A stretch of 35,273 nt of DNA, from positions 1-35,273 of the forward strand of contig NZ_CAKZOT010000029.1 of NCBI RefSeq assembly GCF_937138205.1, in the 5' to 3' direction. This DNA is from an uncultured Rhodospira sp. GTDB lineage: Bacteria; Pseudomonadota; Alphaproteobacteria; Rhodospirillales; Rhodospirillaceae. A program made the position numbers and the translations under genes. The notes below the pieces were generated by a model, which worked only from the letters and a program-made list of their open reading frames with translations, was not told the DNA's origin and searched no databases. How positions within the stretch are numbered: the first letter of the stretch is position 1; each line of letters begins with the position of its first letter. Positions 1 through 7,484 of the stretch are shown here, in pieces.

Positions 1-10
1 CTATGATCTC

Positions 11-29
11 GGCGACGCGAAGCGTCGCC
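11..29. repeat. Perfect 8-bp inverted repeat
   Basis: GGCGACGC and GCGTCGCC are separated by three bases, so the sequence can form a tight hairpin. It lies in the short gene-free stretch at the left edge, downstream of the minus-strand gene that ends at 190. It could be part of a terminator for that gene or of a neighbouring dispersed repeat. No T-tract is visible. Confidence 0.4.
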
Positions 30-83
30 GGGGGCGAGCCGAGGGATCTCCCGCGCCGGCACCGCGCCCGGCGAATGGGGAGT

Positions 84-105
84 CCTCCCCCATTCATGGG
101 AGAGG
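84..105. repeat. Intergenic hairpin repeat, copy 1
   Basis: The arms CCTCCCCCAT and ATGGGAGAGG differ by one base from a perfect inverted repeat. Almost the same unit recurs at 22891-22912, where the arms match perfectly, and both copies are followed by a CGGG-containing stretch. This suggests a dispersed palindromic element that may also act as a transcript-end hairpin. What is seen is two related copies; membership of a larger genomic family is inference. Confidence 0.5.
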
Positions 106-189
106 TCGGGCGGACGTTTGGGCAGGGGACTCCGAACCGAACCCGATCACGCGGACAATGCACCATCTCGGCCACCGACGGCGGTGCGC

Positions 190-636
190 TTACGACCCGT
201 CCGGCGCCGAGAACAGGGCCTCGGGCAGGCCGTATTGCTCGACCCAGGCGTGCCAGTGCACATCGGTCGGGCCGATGACATGATCAACGAGAACCCACTC
301 ATCGTCCTCGCGGCGCGAGAGGCCCATGACGATCTCGCTCATCTCCCCGCTCTCCCAGGCCTCGGCCAGGGGCGTGCTCCACCACTCCAGCGGCTGGCCG
401 CCACGACGCTGCGGAATGGCCTGGATGTAGGCCCATTGGCCGTCCGTGCGCAGCACCTGGATCTTGAACCGCACCAGCCCGATGGTGGCCTTCTCCACCT
501 CGGGGCGCAGCGTATCCAGAATCTCCTTGCGGTCTCGGTCGCGCAGATCGGGCGTCCAGTACGAATCGTCGGCGCCAGCGTAAGACGCCGGCAGCAGGAA
601 CAGAACGGCCAACAACAGCCCGGTGACGGCACGCAT
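190..636 (-). CDS. Small exported protein of unknown function
   Basis: This 148-residue protein begins with a clear Sec signal peptide: a short basic start, then a hydrophobic run to about residue 20 with likely cleavage after AGA. The mature part is acidic and tryptophan-rich, with no later membrane segment. It ends in a conserved-looking block (VIGPTDVHWHAW, then YGLPEALF). The start at 636 is chosen because GGAGGG lies 7 bases upstream and the signal peptide begins there; an open frame continues far upstream but reads as shadow sequence. It is monocistronic and faces away from the TSUP operon. I recall similar proteins in other alphaproteobacteria but know no function. It is probably a periplasmic soluble protein. 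Confidence 0.75.
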   Translation of the reverse strand: MRAVTGLLLAVLFLLPASYAGADDSYWTPDLRDRDRKEILDTLRPEVEKATIGLVRFKIQVLRTDGQWAYIQAIPQRRGGQPLEWWSTPLAEAWESGEMSEIVMGLSRREDDEWVLVDHVIGPTDVHWHAWVEQYGLPEALFSAPDGS

Positions 637-834
637 GGTGACACCCTCCGCAGATGCAAACCAGACGGCCCGTGCGGCCCCCGAAAGCCCGGCGGGACCG
701 GCCGTCCTCTTCGATGCGGATGGATACCACCGATCGGCCGGCGGCACCAAGCCCGCGGCCGCGCTTTTCACGAACGACGTGTAGTCGGCGGGCGAGCCGA
801 ACCCAACAGCGCCGCCCTGCAACCGGGTTTTCCC

Positions 835-862
835 TTGATCCCTTGATGCCACGGCCCATAAA
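835..862 (+). promoter_or_regulatory. Candidate sigma-70 promoter for the TSUP operon
   Basis: TTGATC at 835-840 and CATAAA at 857-862 are 16 bases apart and about 70 bases upstream of the TSUP start. Each box matches the consensus at four of six positions. The gap between 637 and 933 shows nothing else except the short direct repeat CCCTTGAT. This is weak evidence in a GC-rich genome. Confidence 0.25.
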
Positions 863-933
863 TGACCGGCATCCAATTCGATCCGAGTCACGGGAGCTTG
901 TCGACCACGCCATAGGGGGACCTCCGGCTGGCC

Positions 934-1854
934 ATGCAGATTTACCTGCCCATCGCCGAGATGTCGGTCAACGTGTTCGTGATCCTCGGCATGGGGTGGG
1001 GGATCGGCTTTCTGTCCGGGGCGTTCGGCGTGGGCGGCGGCTTTCTGATGACGCCCATGCTGATGTTCCTGGGCGTCCCGCCCCCGGTCGCGGTCGGCAC
1101 CGGCGCCAATCAGATCGTGGCCTCGTCGGTCAGCGGCGTCATTGCTCATACCCGACGCGGCAATGTGGATTTTCGCATGGGCGGCGTGCTGCTGGTGGGC
1201 GGCCTGCTGGGTTCGACGGCCGGCGTGTGGCTGTTCGCGGTCTTGCAGCGGCTCGGGCAAATCGATCTCGCCATCTCGCTCAGCTACGTGGTGTTCCTGG
1301 GCATCGTCGGCGGGCTGATGTTCGTCGAAAGCCTCCAGGCCGTGGTGCGCAGCCGCCGTCGCGGCTCTCGGTCCCGCAACGGCGCCGGGCGGCATAGCTG
1401 GATCCACGGCCTGCCGTTCAAGATGCGCTTCCGCAAGTCGAAGCTGTACATCAGCGCCCTGTTGCCCGGGGCGGTGGGCTTCTTCGTCGGCGTGCTGACG
1501 GCCATCATGGGCGTGGGCGGCGGCTTCGTCATGGTGCCGGCCATGATCTACCTGCTCGGAATGCCGACTCAGGTCGTGGTTGGCACGTCCCTGTTCCAGA
1601 TCATCTTTGTGACCGCCAACACGACCTTTCTGCAGGCCACGATGAACCAGACGGTCGACGTGGTCCTGGCGATCCTTCTGTTGCTGGGCGCCGTCATCGG
1701 CGCGCAGGCGGGCGCCCAGGCGGGTGCGCGTTTGAAAAGTGAGCAACTGCGCGTGTTGCTGGCCGCGCTGGTGCTGGCCGTGTGCGGCAAGCTGGCCTAC
1801 GATCTGGTGGCCACGCCGGAGGACGTCTTTTCCCTGGTGCTGGAGGCTTCGTGA
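934..1854 (+). CDS. TSUP-family (TauE/SafE) membrane permease
   Basis: This 306-residue polytopic membrane protein belongs to the TauE/SafE (TSUP, DUF81) family, which exports or imports small sulfur-containing anions such as sulfite or sulfoacetate. The family's internal duplication is visible: GAFGVGGGFLMTPML near residue 30 and TAIMGVGGGFVMVPAM near residue 190, each followed by a VGT...Q stretch. The two halves are joined by a basic cytoplasmic loop around residues 138-165. Its stop overlaps the ATG of the next gene by one base (TGATG), so the two are probably translationally coupled. In many alphaproteobacteria this pairing with a TIGR02186 protein recurs. The substrate cannot be told from sequence alone. 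Confidence 0.88.
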   Translation: MQIYLPIAEMSVNVFVILGMGWGIGFLSGAFGVGGGFLMTPMLMFLGVPPPVAVGTGANQIVASSVSGVIAHTRRGNVDFRMGGVLLVGGLLGSTAGVWLFAVLQRLGQIDLAISLSYVVFLGIVGGLMFVESLQAVVRSRRRGSRSRNGAGRHSWIHGLPFKMRFRKSKLYISALLPGAVGFFVGVLTAIMGVGGGFVMVPAMIYLLGMPTQVVVGTSLFQIIFVTANTTFLQATMNQTVDVVLAILLLLGAVIGAQAGAQAGARLKSEQLRVLLAALVLAVCGKLAYDLVATPEDVFSLVLEAS

Positions 1855-2657
1855 TGCGCCCCACGCCGAACCGCCGCGCGCCCTGGACGATCGCCGCTGT
1901 CTTCGGCTTGATGAGCGGCCTGCTCGCGTTCGTCGTCCTGGTCGTGGCCGGCGCGGCCCGCGCCCAGCAACAGGTGCAGCCCCTGGTGGCCGACCTGTCC
2001 AAGCATCTGGTGGCCATCACCACGGCCTTTTCGGGAACCGACGTGCTGCTGTTCGGCGCCACCGACGGCCCGGGGGATCTTGTGCTGGTGGTGCGCGGCC
2101 CGCCCACCCGCAAGGTGGTCCGCAAGAAGGCGCGCGTCGCCGGACTGATCTGGGCCAACCGCGACAGCGTCACGTTTGACAACGTGCCCGCGTTCTACCA
2201 AGTGTTCGCCAGCCGCCCCCTGGACAAAATCGCGCCGGCCAGCCTGTATTCGCGCCACCAGATCGGCACCGAGCACCTGACGTTCACCCTGGCCGACAAG
2301 AGTGTGACCGACTCGTTCGTGCCCGGCTTCCGGGCCGCGCTGGTGCGCCTGAAAAAAAAGCAGGAGTTGTACGGGAGCCGCATTCTGCCCGTCACCCAGC
2401 TCGCCAACCGCCTGTTCCGGGCCGAGTTGCATTTCCCGGCCAACATCGCCACAGGCGCGTACAGGGTGGAGGTCTATCTGATCCGCGACGGCGACGTGGT
2501 CAGCGCCGAGATCACGCCCCTGATCATCAGCAAGATCGGCCTCGGCGCGGAGATCTTCGACTTCGCCCACAACCGGGCGGCCCTCTACGGGCTCACCGCC
2601 ATCATCGTGGCCATGGTCACGGGGTGGCTGGCCGCCATTGTCTTGCGGCGCAACTGA
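1854..2657 (+). CDS. TIGR02186-family membrane-anchored protein
   Basis: The protein has 267 residues. A signal or anchor helix runs from about residue 9 to 38 and ends in AARAQ. A beta-rich extracytoplasmic domain follows, and a C-terminal transmembrane helix (YGLTAIIVAMVTGWL) ends in a short basic tail. Architecture and motifs (FSGTDVLLFGA near the mature N-terminus) match the TIGR02186 family, which is nearly always found beside a TSUP permease and is of unknown function. The ATG at 1854 is preceded by GGAGG and overlaps the upstream stop. I infer an accessory or periplasmic partner of the permease, for instance in substrate capture or redox protection. No catalytic residues are evident. 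Confidence 0.82.
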   Translation: MRPTPNRRAPWTIAAVFGLMSGLLAFVVLVVAGAARAQQQVQPLVADLSKHLVAITTAFSGTDVLLFGATDGPGDLVLVVRGPPTRKVVRKKARVAGLIWANRDSVTFDNVPAFYQVFASRPLDKIAPASLYSRHQIGTEHLTFTLADKSVTDSFVPGFRAALVRLKKKQELYGSRILPVTQLANRLFRAELHFPANIATGAYRVEVYLIRDGDVVSAEITPLIISKIGLGAEIFDFAHNRAALYGLTAIIVAMVTGWLAAIVLRRN

Positions 2658-2721
2658 TCGGTCCGCGCCGGGACCGCGCCTCGTCCCGCCCTGTCCCTTT
2701 CCCCTGTCCGTCGGAGGTTCC

Positions 2722-3249
2722 ATGACCGACACCACTCCCGACCGTGAGGACGCGCCCAAACCCGAAACGGGCAACGCCGCAAGCGGTGCGCCCCGCACCT
2801 TCCTCGTGGTCGTTGACGACTCGGATGAAATGCGCACCGCCCTGCGGTTCGCCTGCCTGCGCGCCCGCTCGACCCAGGGGCGCGTCGTGCTGATGCGGAT
2901 CATCGAGCCGCCGGACTTCGAGCACTTCAAGTTCATCGGCGACAAGATGAAATCCGAGGCCCACGGCGACGCCGAGAAGCGGCTGCAGCGCCTGGCCGCA
3001 GAGGTGCAAAAGACCTCGGGCCAGACCCCCATGCTGGTGGTGCGCGAAGGCCGCGCGTCGGAGCAGATCCTCAAAACCATCGAGGAAAACCCCGAGATCT
3101 CGGTGCTCGTCCTCGCCGCCGCCAAGGGCAAGGACGCGCCCGGGCCGCTGGTCAGCGGGCTGGCGGGCACGTTCGGCTCCCGCCTGAGGGTGCCCGTGAT
3201 GGTCGTTCCGGCCAATCTGACGGATGCCGACTTCGATCGGTTGACCTGA
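2722..3249 (+). CDS. Universal stress protein (UspA family)
   Basis: A single Usp domain spans about residues 25-170 of 175. It starts with FLVVVDDSDEM, has the central strand VVLMRI, and ends in the SVLVLAAA and VPVMVVP strands. The first 25 residues are a polar extension. The classical ATP-binding G-X2-G-X9-G motif is not clear here, so nucleotide binding is uncertain. TCGGAGG sits 7 bases before the ATG. It lies 64 bases after the TIGR02186 gene in the same orientation and is likely in the same transcript. The role is presumably stress survival or energy-status sensing in the cytoplasm, inferred from family only. Confidence 0.85.
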   Translation: MTDTTPDREDAPKPETGNAASGAPRTFLVVVDDSDEMRTALRFACLRARSTQGRVVLMRIIEPPDFEHFKFIGDKMKSEAHGDAEKRLQRLAAEVQKTSGQTPMLVVREGRASEQILKTIEENPEISVLVLAAAKGKDAPGPLVSGLAGTFGSRLRVPVMVVPANLTDADFDRLT

Positions 3250-3285
3250 CGCTTGCTCCGGCTTGCCATCACAGGAGGCGCAGCC

Positions 3286-4821
3286 ATGCAACGACATCCC
3301 TGGCACCCCGAGAGCGGCGGCGCCGTGCTGACGGTGGCCGAGATGGGACGCGCCGACGCGGCGGCCGTGGCCCGGGGCGTCCCCTCCCTCTCGTTGATGG
3401 AGGCGGCGGGCTTCGCCGTCGCCCGCGCGATCCGGCGCCGGTGGTCGCCCCGCCCCGTGGCCGTGCTGTGCGGCCCCGGCAACAACGGCGGCGACGGCTT
3501 CGTCGTCGCCCGGCGCCTGCGGGCCGCCGGCTGGCCGGTGCGCATTCACCTGCTGGGCGCGCGCGACCGGCTGTCCGGCGACGCGGCGGTCAACGCGGCC
3601 CGCTGGACCGGCCCTGTCGAACCCCTGGACCTCGGCGCCCTGGACGGCGCGGGGTTGGTCGTGGACGCCCTGTTCGGCGCCGGCCTGTGCCGGCCCGTGG
3701 AGGGCGTGGCCGGCTCGGTCCTCTCCGCGCTAGCGGCCCGTCCGGCGGTGCCGGTGGTGGCCGTGGACGTGCCCAGCGGCCTCGACGGCGACACCGGGCA
3801 GGTGCGCGGCACGGCCGCGCCGGCGGCCCTGACCGTCACCTTTTTCCGGCCCAAGCCGGCGCACCTGCTGGAACGGGGACCGGCCCTGTGCGGCGACCTG
3901 GTGGTCGCGGACATCGGCATTCCGCCGGACGTGCTGGACGAGATTGCCCCGAAGGCGACCCTAAACGGGCCGTCGCTGTGGATCCTGCCCCGCCCAGCGC
4001 CGCACGACCACAAGTACACGCGCGGCCACGCGGTGGTGTTCGGGGGACCGGTGATGACCGGCGCCGGCCGGCTGGCGGCGCGCGCCGCGCGGCGCATGGG
4101 GGCCGGCCTGCTGACCGTGGCGGCGCCGTCCGAGTCCCTGAGCCTGTACGCTCAGGACGCCCCGGGCGTGCTGTGCCGGGCCATCGACCGGCCCGAGGAT
4201 GTCGAGGCCCTGCTGGAGGACTCGCGACTCAATGCGCTGTTGCAGGGGCCGGGCGCCGGCCGAGGCCCGCACACCGCCGCCCGCGTGCTGTCGCTGCTGT
4301 CGCACGGGCGGCCCACGGTGCTGGACGCCGACGCCCTGACCAGCTTCGCCGACGATCCCGGCTCGCTGTTCGACGCCGTCGCCGGCCCCCTGGTGCTGAC
4401 CCCGCACGAGGGCGAGTTCCGCGCCCTGTTTCCCGACCTGGCGGCCAAACCCCGCCTCGACCGCGCCCGGCAGGCGGCGCGGCGGTCGGGCGCGGTGGTG
4501 GTGCTGAAGGGGCCGGAGACGATCGTCGCCACACCCGGTGGTGCGGCCACCATCAACACCAACGCCCCGCCCACCCTGGCCACCGCCGGCAGCGGCGACG
4601 TGCTGGCCGGCGCCATCCTGGGCCTGCTGGCGCAGGGAATGCCGGCCTCTGCGGCGGCCGCCGCCGCCGTTTGGCTGCACGGCGCCGGAGCGCGCCTCGC
4701 CCCGCCGGGACTGATCGCCGAGGACCTGCCCGAGGCCATGGCCCGCGCGGCGGCCCGGCTGGACACCGGTTCGGCCCCGGCCGGACCATGGTCGGACGCG
4801 GACGTCCACCCTATATACTGA
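3286..4821 (+). CDS. nnr: Bifunctional NAD(P)H-hydrate epimerase / ADP-dependent dehydratase
   Basis: This 511-residue repair enzyme restores damaged NADH and NADPH hydrates. The N-terminal YjeF_N epimerase domain (about residues 15-215) carries GPGNNGGDGFVVAR and VDALFGAGL. The C-terminal ribokinase-like dehydratase domain (about 235-500) carries HKYTRGHAVVFGG and the nucleotide-binding NTNAPPTLATAGSGDVLAG. The two domains are fused in the usual bacterial order and the length is normal. The ATG at 3286 is preferred because AGGAGG lies just upstream; an earlier in-frame ATG at 3253 lacks one. The gene ends 40 bases before malonyl-CoA decarboxylase and is probably cotranscribed with it and with the stress-protein gene upstream. 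It is also called yjeF or nnrD/nnrE. Confidence 0.93.
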   Translation: MQRHPWHPESGGAVLTVAEMGRADAAAVARGVPSLSLMEAAGFAVARAIRRRWSPRPVAVLCGPGNNGGDGFVVARRLRAAGWPVRIHLLGARDRLSGDAAVNAARWTGPVEPLDLGALDGAGLVVDALFGAGLCRPVEGVAGSVLSALAARPAVPVVAVDVPSGLDGDTGQVRGTAAPAALTVTFFRPKPAHLLERGPALCGDLVVADIGIPPDVLDEIAPKATLNGPSLWILPRPAPHDHKYTRGHAVVFGGPVMTGAGRLAARAARRMGAGLLTVAAPSESLSLYAQDAPGVLCRAIDRPEDVEALLEDSRLNALLQGPGAGRGPHTAARVLSLLSHGRPTVLDADALTSFADDPGSLFDAVAGPLVLTPHEGEFRALFPDLAAKPRLDRARQAARRSGAVVVLKGPETIVATPGGAATINTNAPPTLATAGSGDVLAGAILGLLAQGMPASAAAAAAVWLHGAGARLAPPGLIAEDLPEAMARAAARLDTGSAPAGPWSDADVHPIY

Positions 4822-4861
4822 AGGGAGATGACGCGCCCGAACCGCCGAGTGGGGGACAGGA

Positions 4862-6331
4862 ATGAACAAGGAGGTTTCGCCGGGATTCTTTGGGCGGCTG
4901 AAGACCTGGGGCACGATGTGGCGGGACATCGCCGACAAGGTCTCGGGGGCCGACGGCCTCGTGTCCCTGAACCCGGATCTGCCCGAGGAGGACGCGCGCA
5001 AGATCCGCGCCGGCCTCGACGACTGCCTGGCCGCGCGCGGCGGCGAGGTCTCCGCGCGCGCCCGCGCCGCCACCCTGGGCCGCGCCTACCTGAGCCTGAA
5101 CGACCAGGGCCGCGCCCGGTTCCTGGAAATCCTGGCCCGCGACTACGCCACCGATCACGACCGCGTGCGCGAGACGGCCGGCGCCCTGCTGGACATCGAC
5201 GGCACGGACTTCGCGGCGTTGCAGGGGGCCGAGGAACAGATGCGGGACGTGCTGGAGCCGCCGCGCCTGCGCCTGCTGCGGCAGTTCAACGCCCTGCCGC
5301 GCGGGATAAAGTTCCTGGTCGATATGCGGGCGGAGTTGCTGGAGTTGGCCCGCCACAACCCGGACCTGCGCGGCCTGGAACGGGACCTGCGCGGCCTTCT
5401 GTCCGGCTGGTTCGACATCGGATTTCTGGAGTTGCAGCGCATCACCTGGAACTCGCCGGCGGCGTTCCTGGAGAAAATCATCACCTACGAGGCGGTGCAT
5501 GAGATCCGCAGTTGGGACGAGCTCAAGGACCGACTGGACCACGACCGCCGGCTGTACGCCTTCGTGCATCCCAACATGCCGGAGGAGCCGCTGATCTTCG
5601 TTCAGGTGGCGCTGGTCAACGGGCTGGCCGGCAGCATCCAGGAGGTGCTGGATTCGTCGACCCCGTCGCTTGATCCGGAGCAGGCCGACACGGCCATCTT
5701 CTATTCCATCTCCAACGCCCAGGCCGGTCTGGCCGGCATCAGCTTCGGCAACTTCCTGATCAAGCAGGTGGTCGAGCGGTTGAGCCATTCCTTCCCCAAG
5801 GTGAACACCTTCTCCACCCTGTCGCCGATTCCCGGCTTCCGGAGCTGGCTGGACCGACGCCTGACGGAGGGCGAGGCGGGCCTGCTGACGCAACAGGAGC
5901 GCAAGGCCCTGACCCAGGCCACGGCGGCCGACAGCGACAGCGAGACGCGTAGCGCGATCTCAAAAGGCGACTTCAAGGCGCTGGTGGGCAGTTCCGAATG
6001 GCTCCGCAGCGAGCCGCTGGCCACCGCGCTGAAGCCCCCCCTGACCCGGCTGTGCGCGCGCTACATCGTCAACGAACGTCGGCCGCCACGGCACGAGGGC
6101 CGGGCCGGCTCTGTCCTCGACCCGGTGGCGCATTTCCACCTGACCAACGGCGCCCGGGTCGAGCGCCTCAACTGGCTGGGCGACCGCTCGTCCAAGGGCC
6201 TGTCGCAATCGGCCGGCATGATGGTCAACTACCTCTACAAGCTCAACGAAATCGAGCGGAACCACGAGGCGTACCAGGGCCAGGGCAAGGTGGCCACCTC
6301 GACCGCCATCCGTAGTCTCACCCGGAGTTGA
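4862..6331 (+). CDS. Malonyl-CoA decarboxylase
   Basis: The 489-residue protein decarboxylates malonyl-CoA to acetyl-CoA. An all-helical N-terminal domain (roughly residues 10-170) precedes the GNAT-like catalytic domain. The catalytic domain shows FSTLSPIPGF near residue 325 and HFHLTNGARVERLNW near residue 427, which hold the Ser and His that the family uses. The C-terminus (GMMVNYLYKL) is also typical. No matB (malonyl-CoA synthetase) or matC transporter is next to it, unlike rhizobial mat operons. Here it may serve to limit malonyl-CoA rather than to grow on malonate; that is inference. The start has a purine-rich GGGGGACAGG just upstream. Confidence 0.92.
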   Translation: MNKEVSPGFFGRLKTWGTMWRDIADKVSGADGLVSLNPDLPEEDARKIRAGLDDCLAARGGEVSARARAATLGRAYLSLNDQGRARFLEILARDYATDHDRVRETAGALLDIDGTDFAALQGAEEQMRDVLEPPRLRLLRQFNALPRGIKFLVDMRAELLELARHNPDLRGLERDLRGLLSGWFDIGFLELQRITWNSPAAFLEKIITYEAVHEIRSWDELKDRLDHDRRLYAFVHPNMPEEPLIFVQVALVNGLAGSIQEVLDSSTPSLDPEQADTAIFYSISNAQAGLAGISFGNFLIKQVVERLSHSFPKVNTFSTLSPIPGFRSWLDRRLTEGEAGLLTQQERKALTQATAADSDSETRSAISKGDFKALVGSSEWLRSEPLATALKPPLTRLCARYIVNERRPPRHEGRAGSVLDPVAHFHLTNGARVERLNWLGDRSSKGLSQSAGMMVNYLYKLNEIERNHEAYQGQGKVATSTAIRSLTRS

Positions 6332-6353
6332 GCCGGGGGCGGCTGGCCGGCTC
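6330..6353 (+). terminator. Weak hairpin at the end of the malonyl-CoA decarboxylase gene
   Basis: GAGCCGG and CCGGCTC form a 7-bp stem around a 10-base loop, overlapping the stop codon. It is followed by CCTCTTCC rather than a T-run. It could support termination or merely protect the 3' end. Confidence 0.3.
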
Positions 6354-6428
6354 CCTCTTCCGCCCACGACCGACGCGGCGATGACCGCGCGAAACGCGCG
6401 GCCGGGATCGCGTTCCCGGATGGGACGA

Positions 6429-6456
6429 TTGTCACTGGACAGGAACAAAGTAGTTT
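6429..6456 (+). promoter_or_regulatory. Candidate promoter for the delta-carbonic anhydrase gene
   Basis: TTGTCA at 6429-6434 and TAGTTT at 6451-6456 are 16 bases apart, inside a locally AT-richer patch of the 246-base gap before the gene. The -35 box is good and the -10 box is poor. No other regulatory site is apparent in this gap. Confidence 0.3.
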
Positions 6457-6577
6457 AGTATGCGACTCATGTACATCTTGGGGGGTCGTCGATCAGACGC
6501 GCGCCGGAGCCTCTCCCCGGAGCGTCTCCAAGGCGCGCGCCATCGTCCAATGACATAAGAACACAGGGAGATCCGTC

Positions 6578-7372
6578 ATGAGTCGCTTGAACTCCACCAG
6601 CGCCGCCGTTGCCGCGCTTATCGTCAGCCTGGCAGGCCCGGTCTGGGCCGCCGATCTCTGCGAGGGTTTCGGTCCGCAAACCCCGCGCGATATCTCGGAG
6701 CGGGCGGGATCCAACGCCCGCGTGTTCACGCTCGCCCCGGCCGCAAGCGCGATGAACCTGTGCGATATCCACTTTCACGTGAACGCAGAACATAAGGGAC
6801 CCGGCTATTCCGTTTTTGCCGGCGATGGGGAGCACGGCGGCTATCAATGTAATGAAACCGCCGAGTTGACCGAGGCCGAACGGACCGACCCTGAAGGGGC
6901 GCACGGCGCGTGTCACGGTCTGCACGCCGGCGACACCATCGAAGTGCACTGGGTCTACACCTCCTGTGACGTCGACCCCGGACCGGGCTTGGGTTCCTGC
7001 CTGTCCGATGCCTGCGCCAACCCGCAGCTGCGTGTGGAGAGCCAGGTCTTCCTGGTGGTCAACGATGACTCCGCGCTCGACTTCGCAGATTTCACCTACG
7101 ATAGCCAGATGATGAACGGGCTGCATCAGGCCAAGGCCCTGCCCACCGGCACCGGCGAACCCGTGGTGTTCCCCGGCTCGACCACCGGGCCGAAGTACAC
7201 CCAGGCGGAGTGCTCGCCGATGCAGGTCACCTGGAGCGTTCGCCCGTCCTGCGCCAAGGTCAACATCAGCTCCGTGCACGCGTGGTGCGGGAACAACGCT
7301 TTCGGCGAGGATCACGCACACGGCGTGCGCCAGCTCGTCACGGCCACGGAGTTGCTGGCCCCCATGGAGTAG
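6578..7372 (+). CDS. Secreted delta-class carbonic anhydrase family protein
   Basis: The 264-residue protein has a Sec signal peptide cleaved near residue 24 (PVWA before ADLC). The mature part has ten cysteines (28, 62, 91, 112, 130, 141, 146, 212, 225, 237), consistent with disulfides in the periplasm. The motifs LCDIHFHVNAEHKG (His65, His67), DTIEVHWVY (His124) and EDHAHGVRQL match what I recall of bacterial proteins annotated as delta-class carbonic anhydrase, a class first found in diatoms. The expected role is hydration of CO2 outside the cytoplasm. Zinc ligands are presumed histidines but not proven here. AGGGAG lies upstream of the ATG, and a strong hairpin follows the gene, so it is probably a single-gene unit. 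Confidence 0.8.
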   Translation: MSRLNSTSAAVAALIVSLAGPVWAADLCEGFGPQTPRDISERAGSNARVFTLAPAASAMNLCDIHFHVNAEHKGPGYSVFAGDGEHGGYQCNETAELTEAERTDPEGAHGACHGLHAGDTIEVHWVYTSCDVDPGPGLGSCLSDACANPQLRVESQVFLVVNDDSALDFADFTYDSQMMNGLHQAKALPTGTGEPVVFPGSTTGPKYTQAECSPMQVTWSVRPSCAKVNISSVHAWCGNNAFGEDHAHGVRQLVTATELLAPME

Positions 7373-7388
7373 ACGACACGGCAGGGTC

Positions 7389-7419
7389 GGGATGACGCCA
7401 CGCCGCGTGGCGTCATCCC
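7389..7419 (+). terminator. Strong 14-bp hairpin after the delta-carbonic anhydrase gene
   Basis: A perfect 14-bp inverted repeat (7389-7402 and 7406-7419) with a three-base loop starts 17 bases after the stop codon. It is followed by CCTTGAC rather than a T-tract, as is common in GC-rich alphaproteobacteria. It probably ends transcription or stabilises the mRNA. Confidence 0.6.
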
Positions 7420-7484
7420 CCTTGACACGAAGCCGTCCCCGGACACGGATCCGGGGCCTCGACTGTGTTCAAGGAGACTCCGCC

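Noticed and set aside
637-1746. Very long minus-strand open frame continuing upstream of the small exported protein, antisense to the TSUP gene
   Set aside because: Histidine/arginine-rich translation without domains, antisense to a clear membrane protein; typical of GC-rich shadow frames. Only the part from the methionine at 636 has a ribosome-binding site and signal peptide.
1797-3545. 582-codon minus-strand open frame antisense to the TIGR02186 and Usp genes
   Set aside because: Low-complexity shadow translation opposite two well-supported genes with good ribosome-binding sites.
7422-7427. TTGACA as a -35 box for the epimerase-like gene
   Set aside because: No acceptable -10 box at 16-18 bases; the surrounding sequence is GC-rich and lies at the base of the terminator hairpin.
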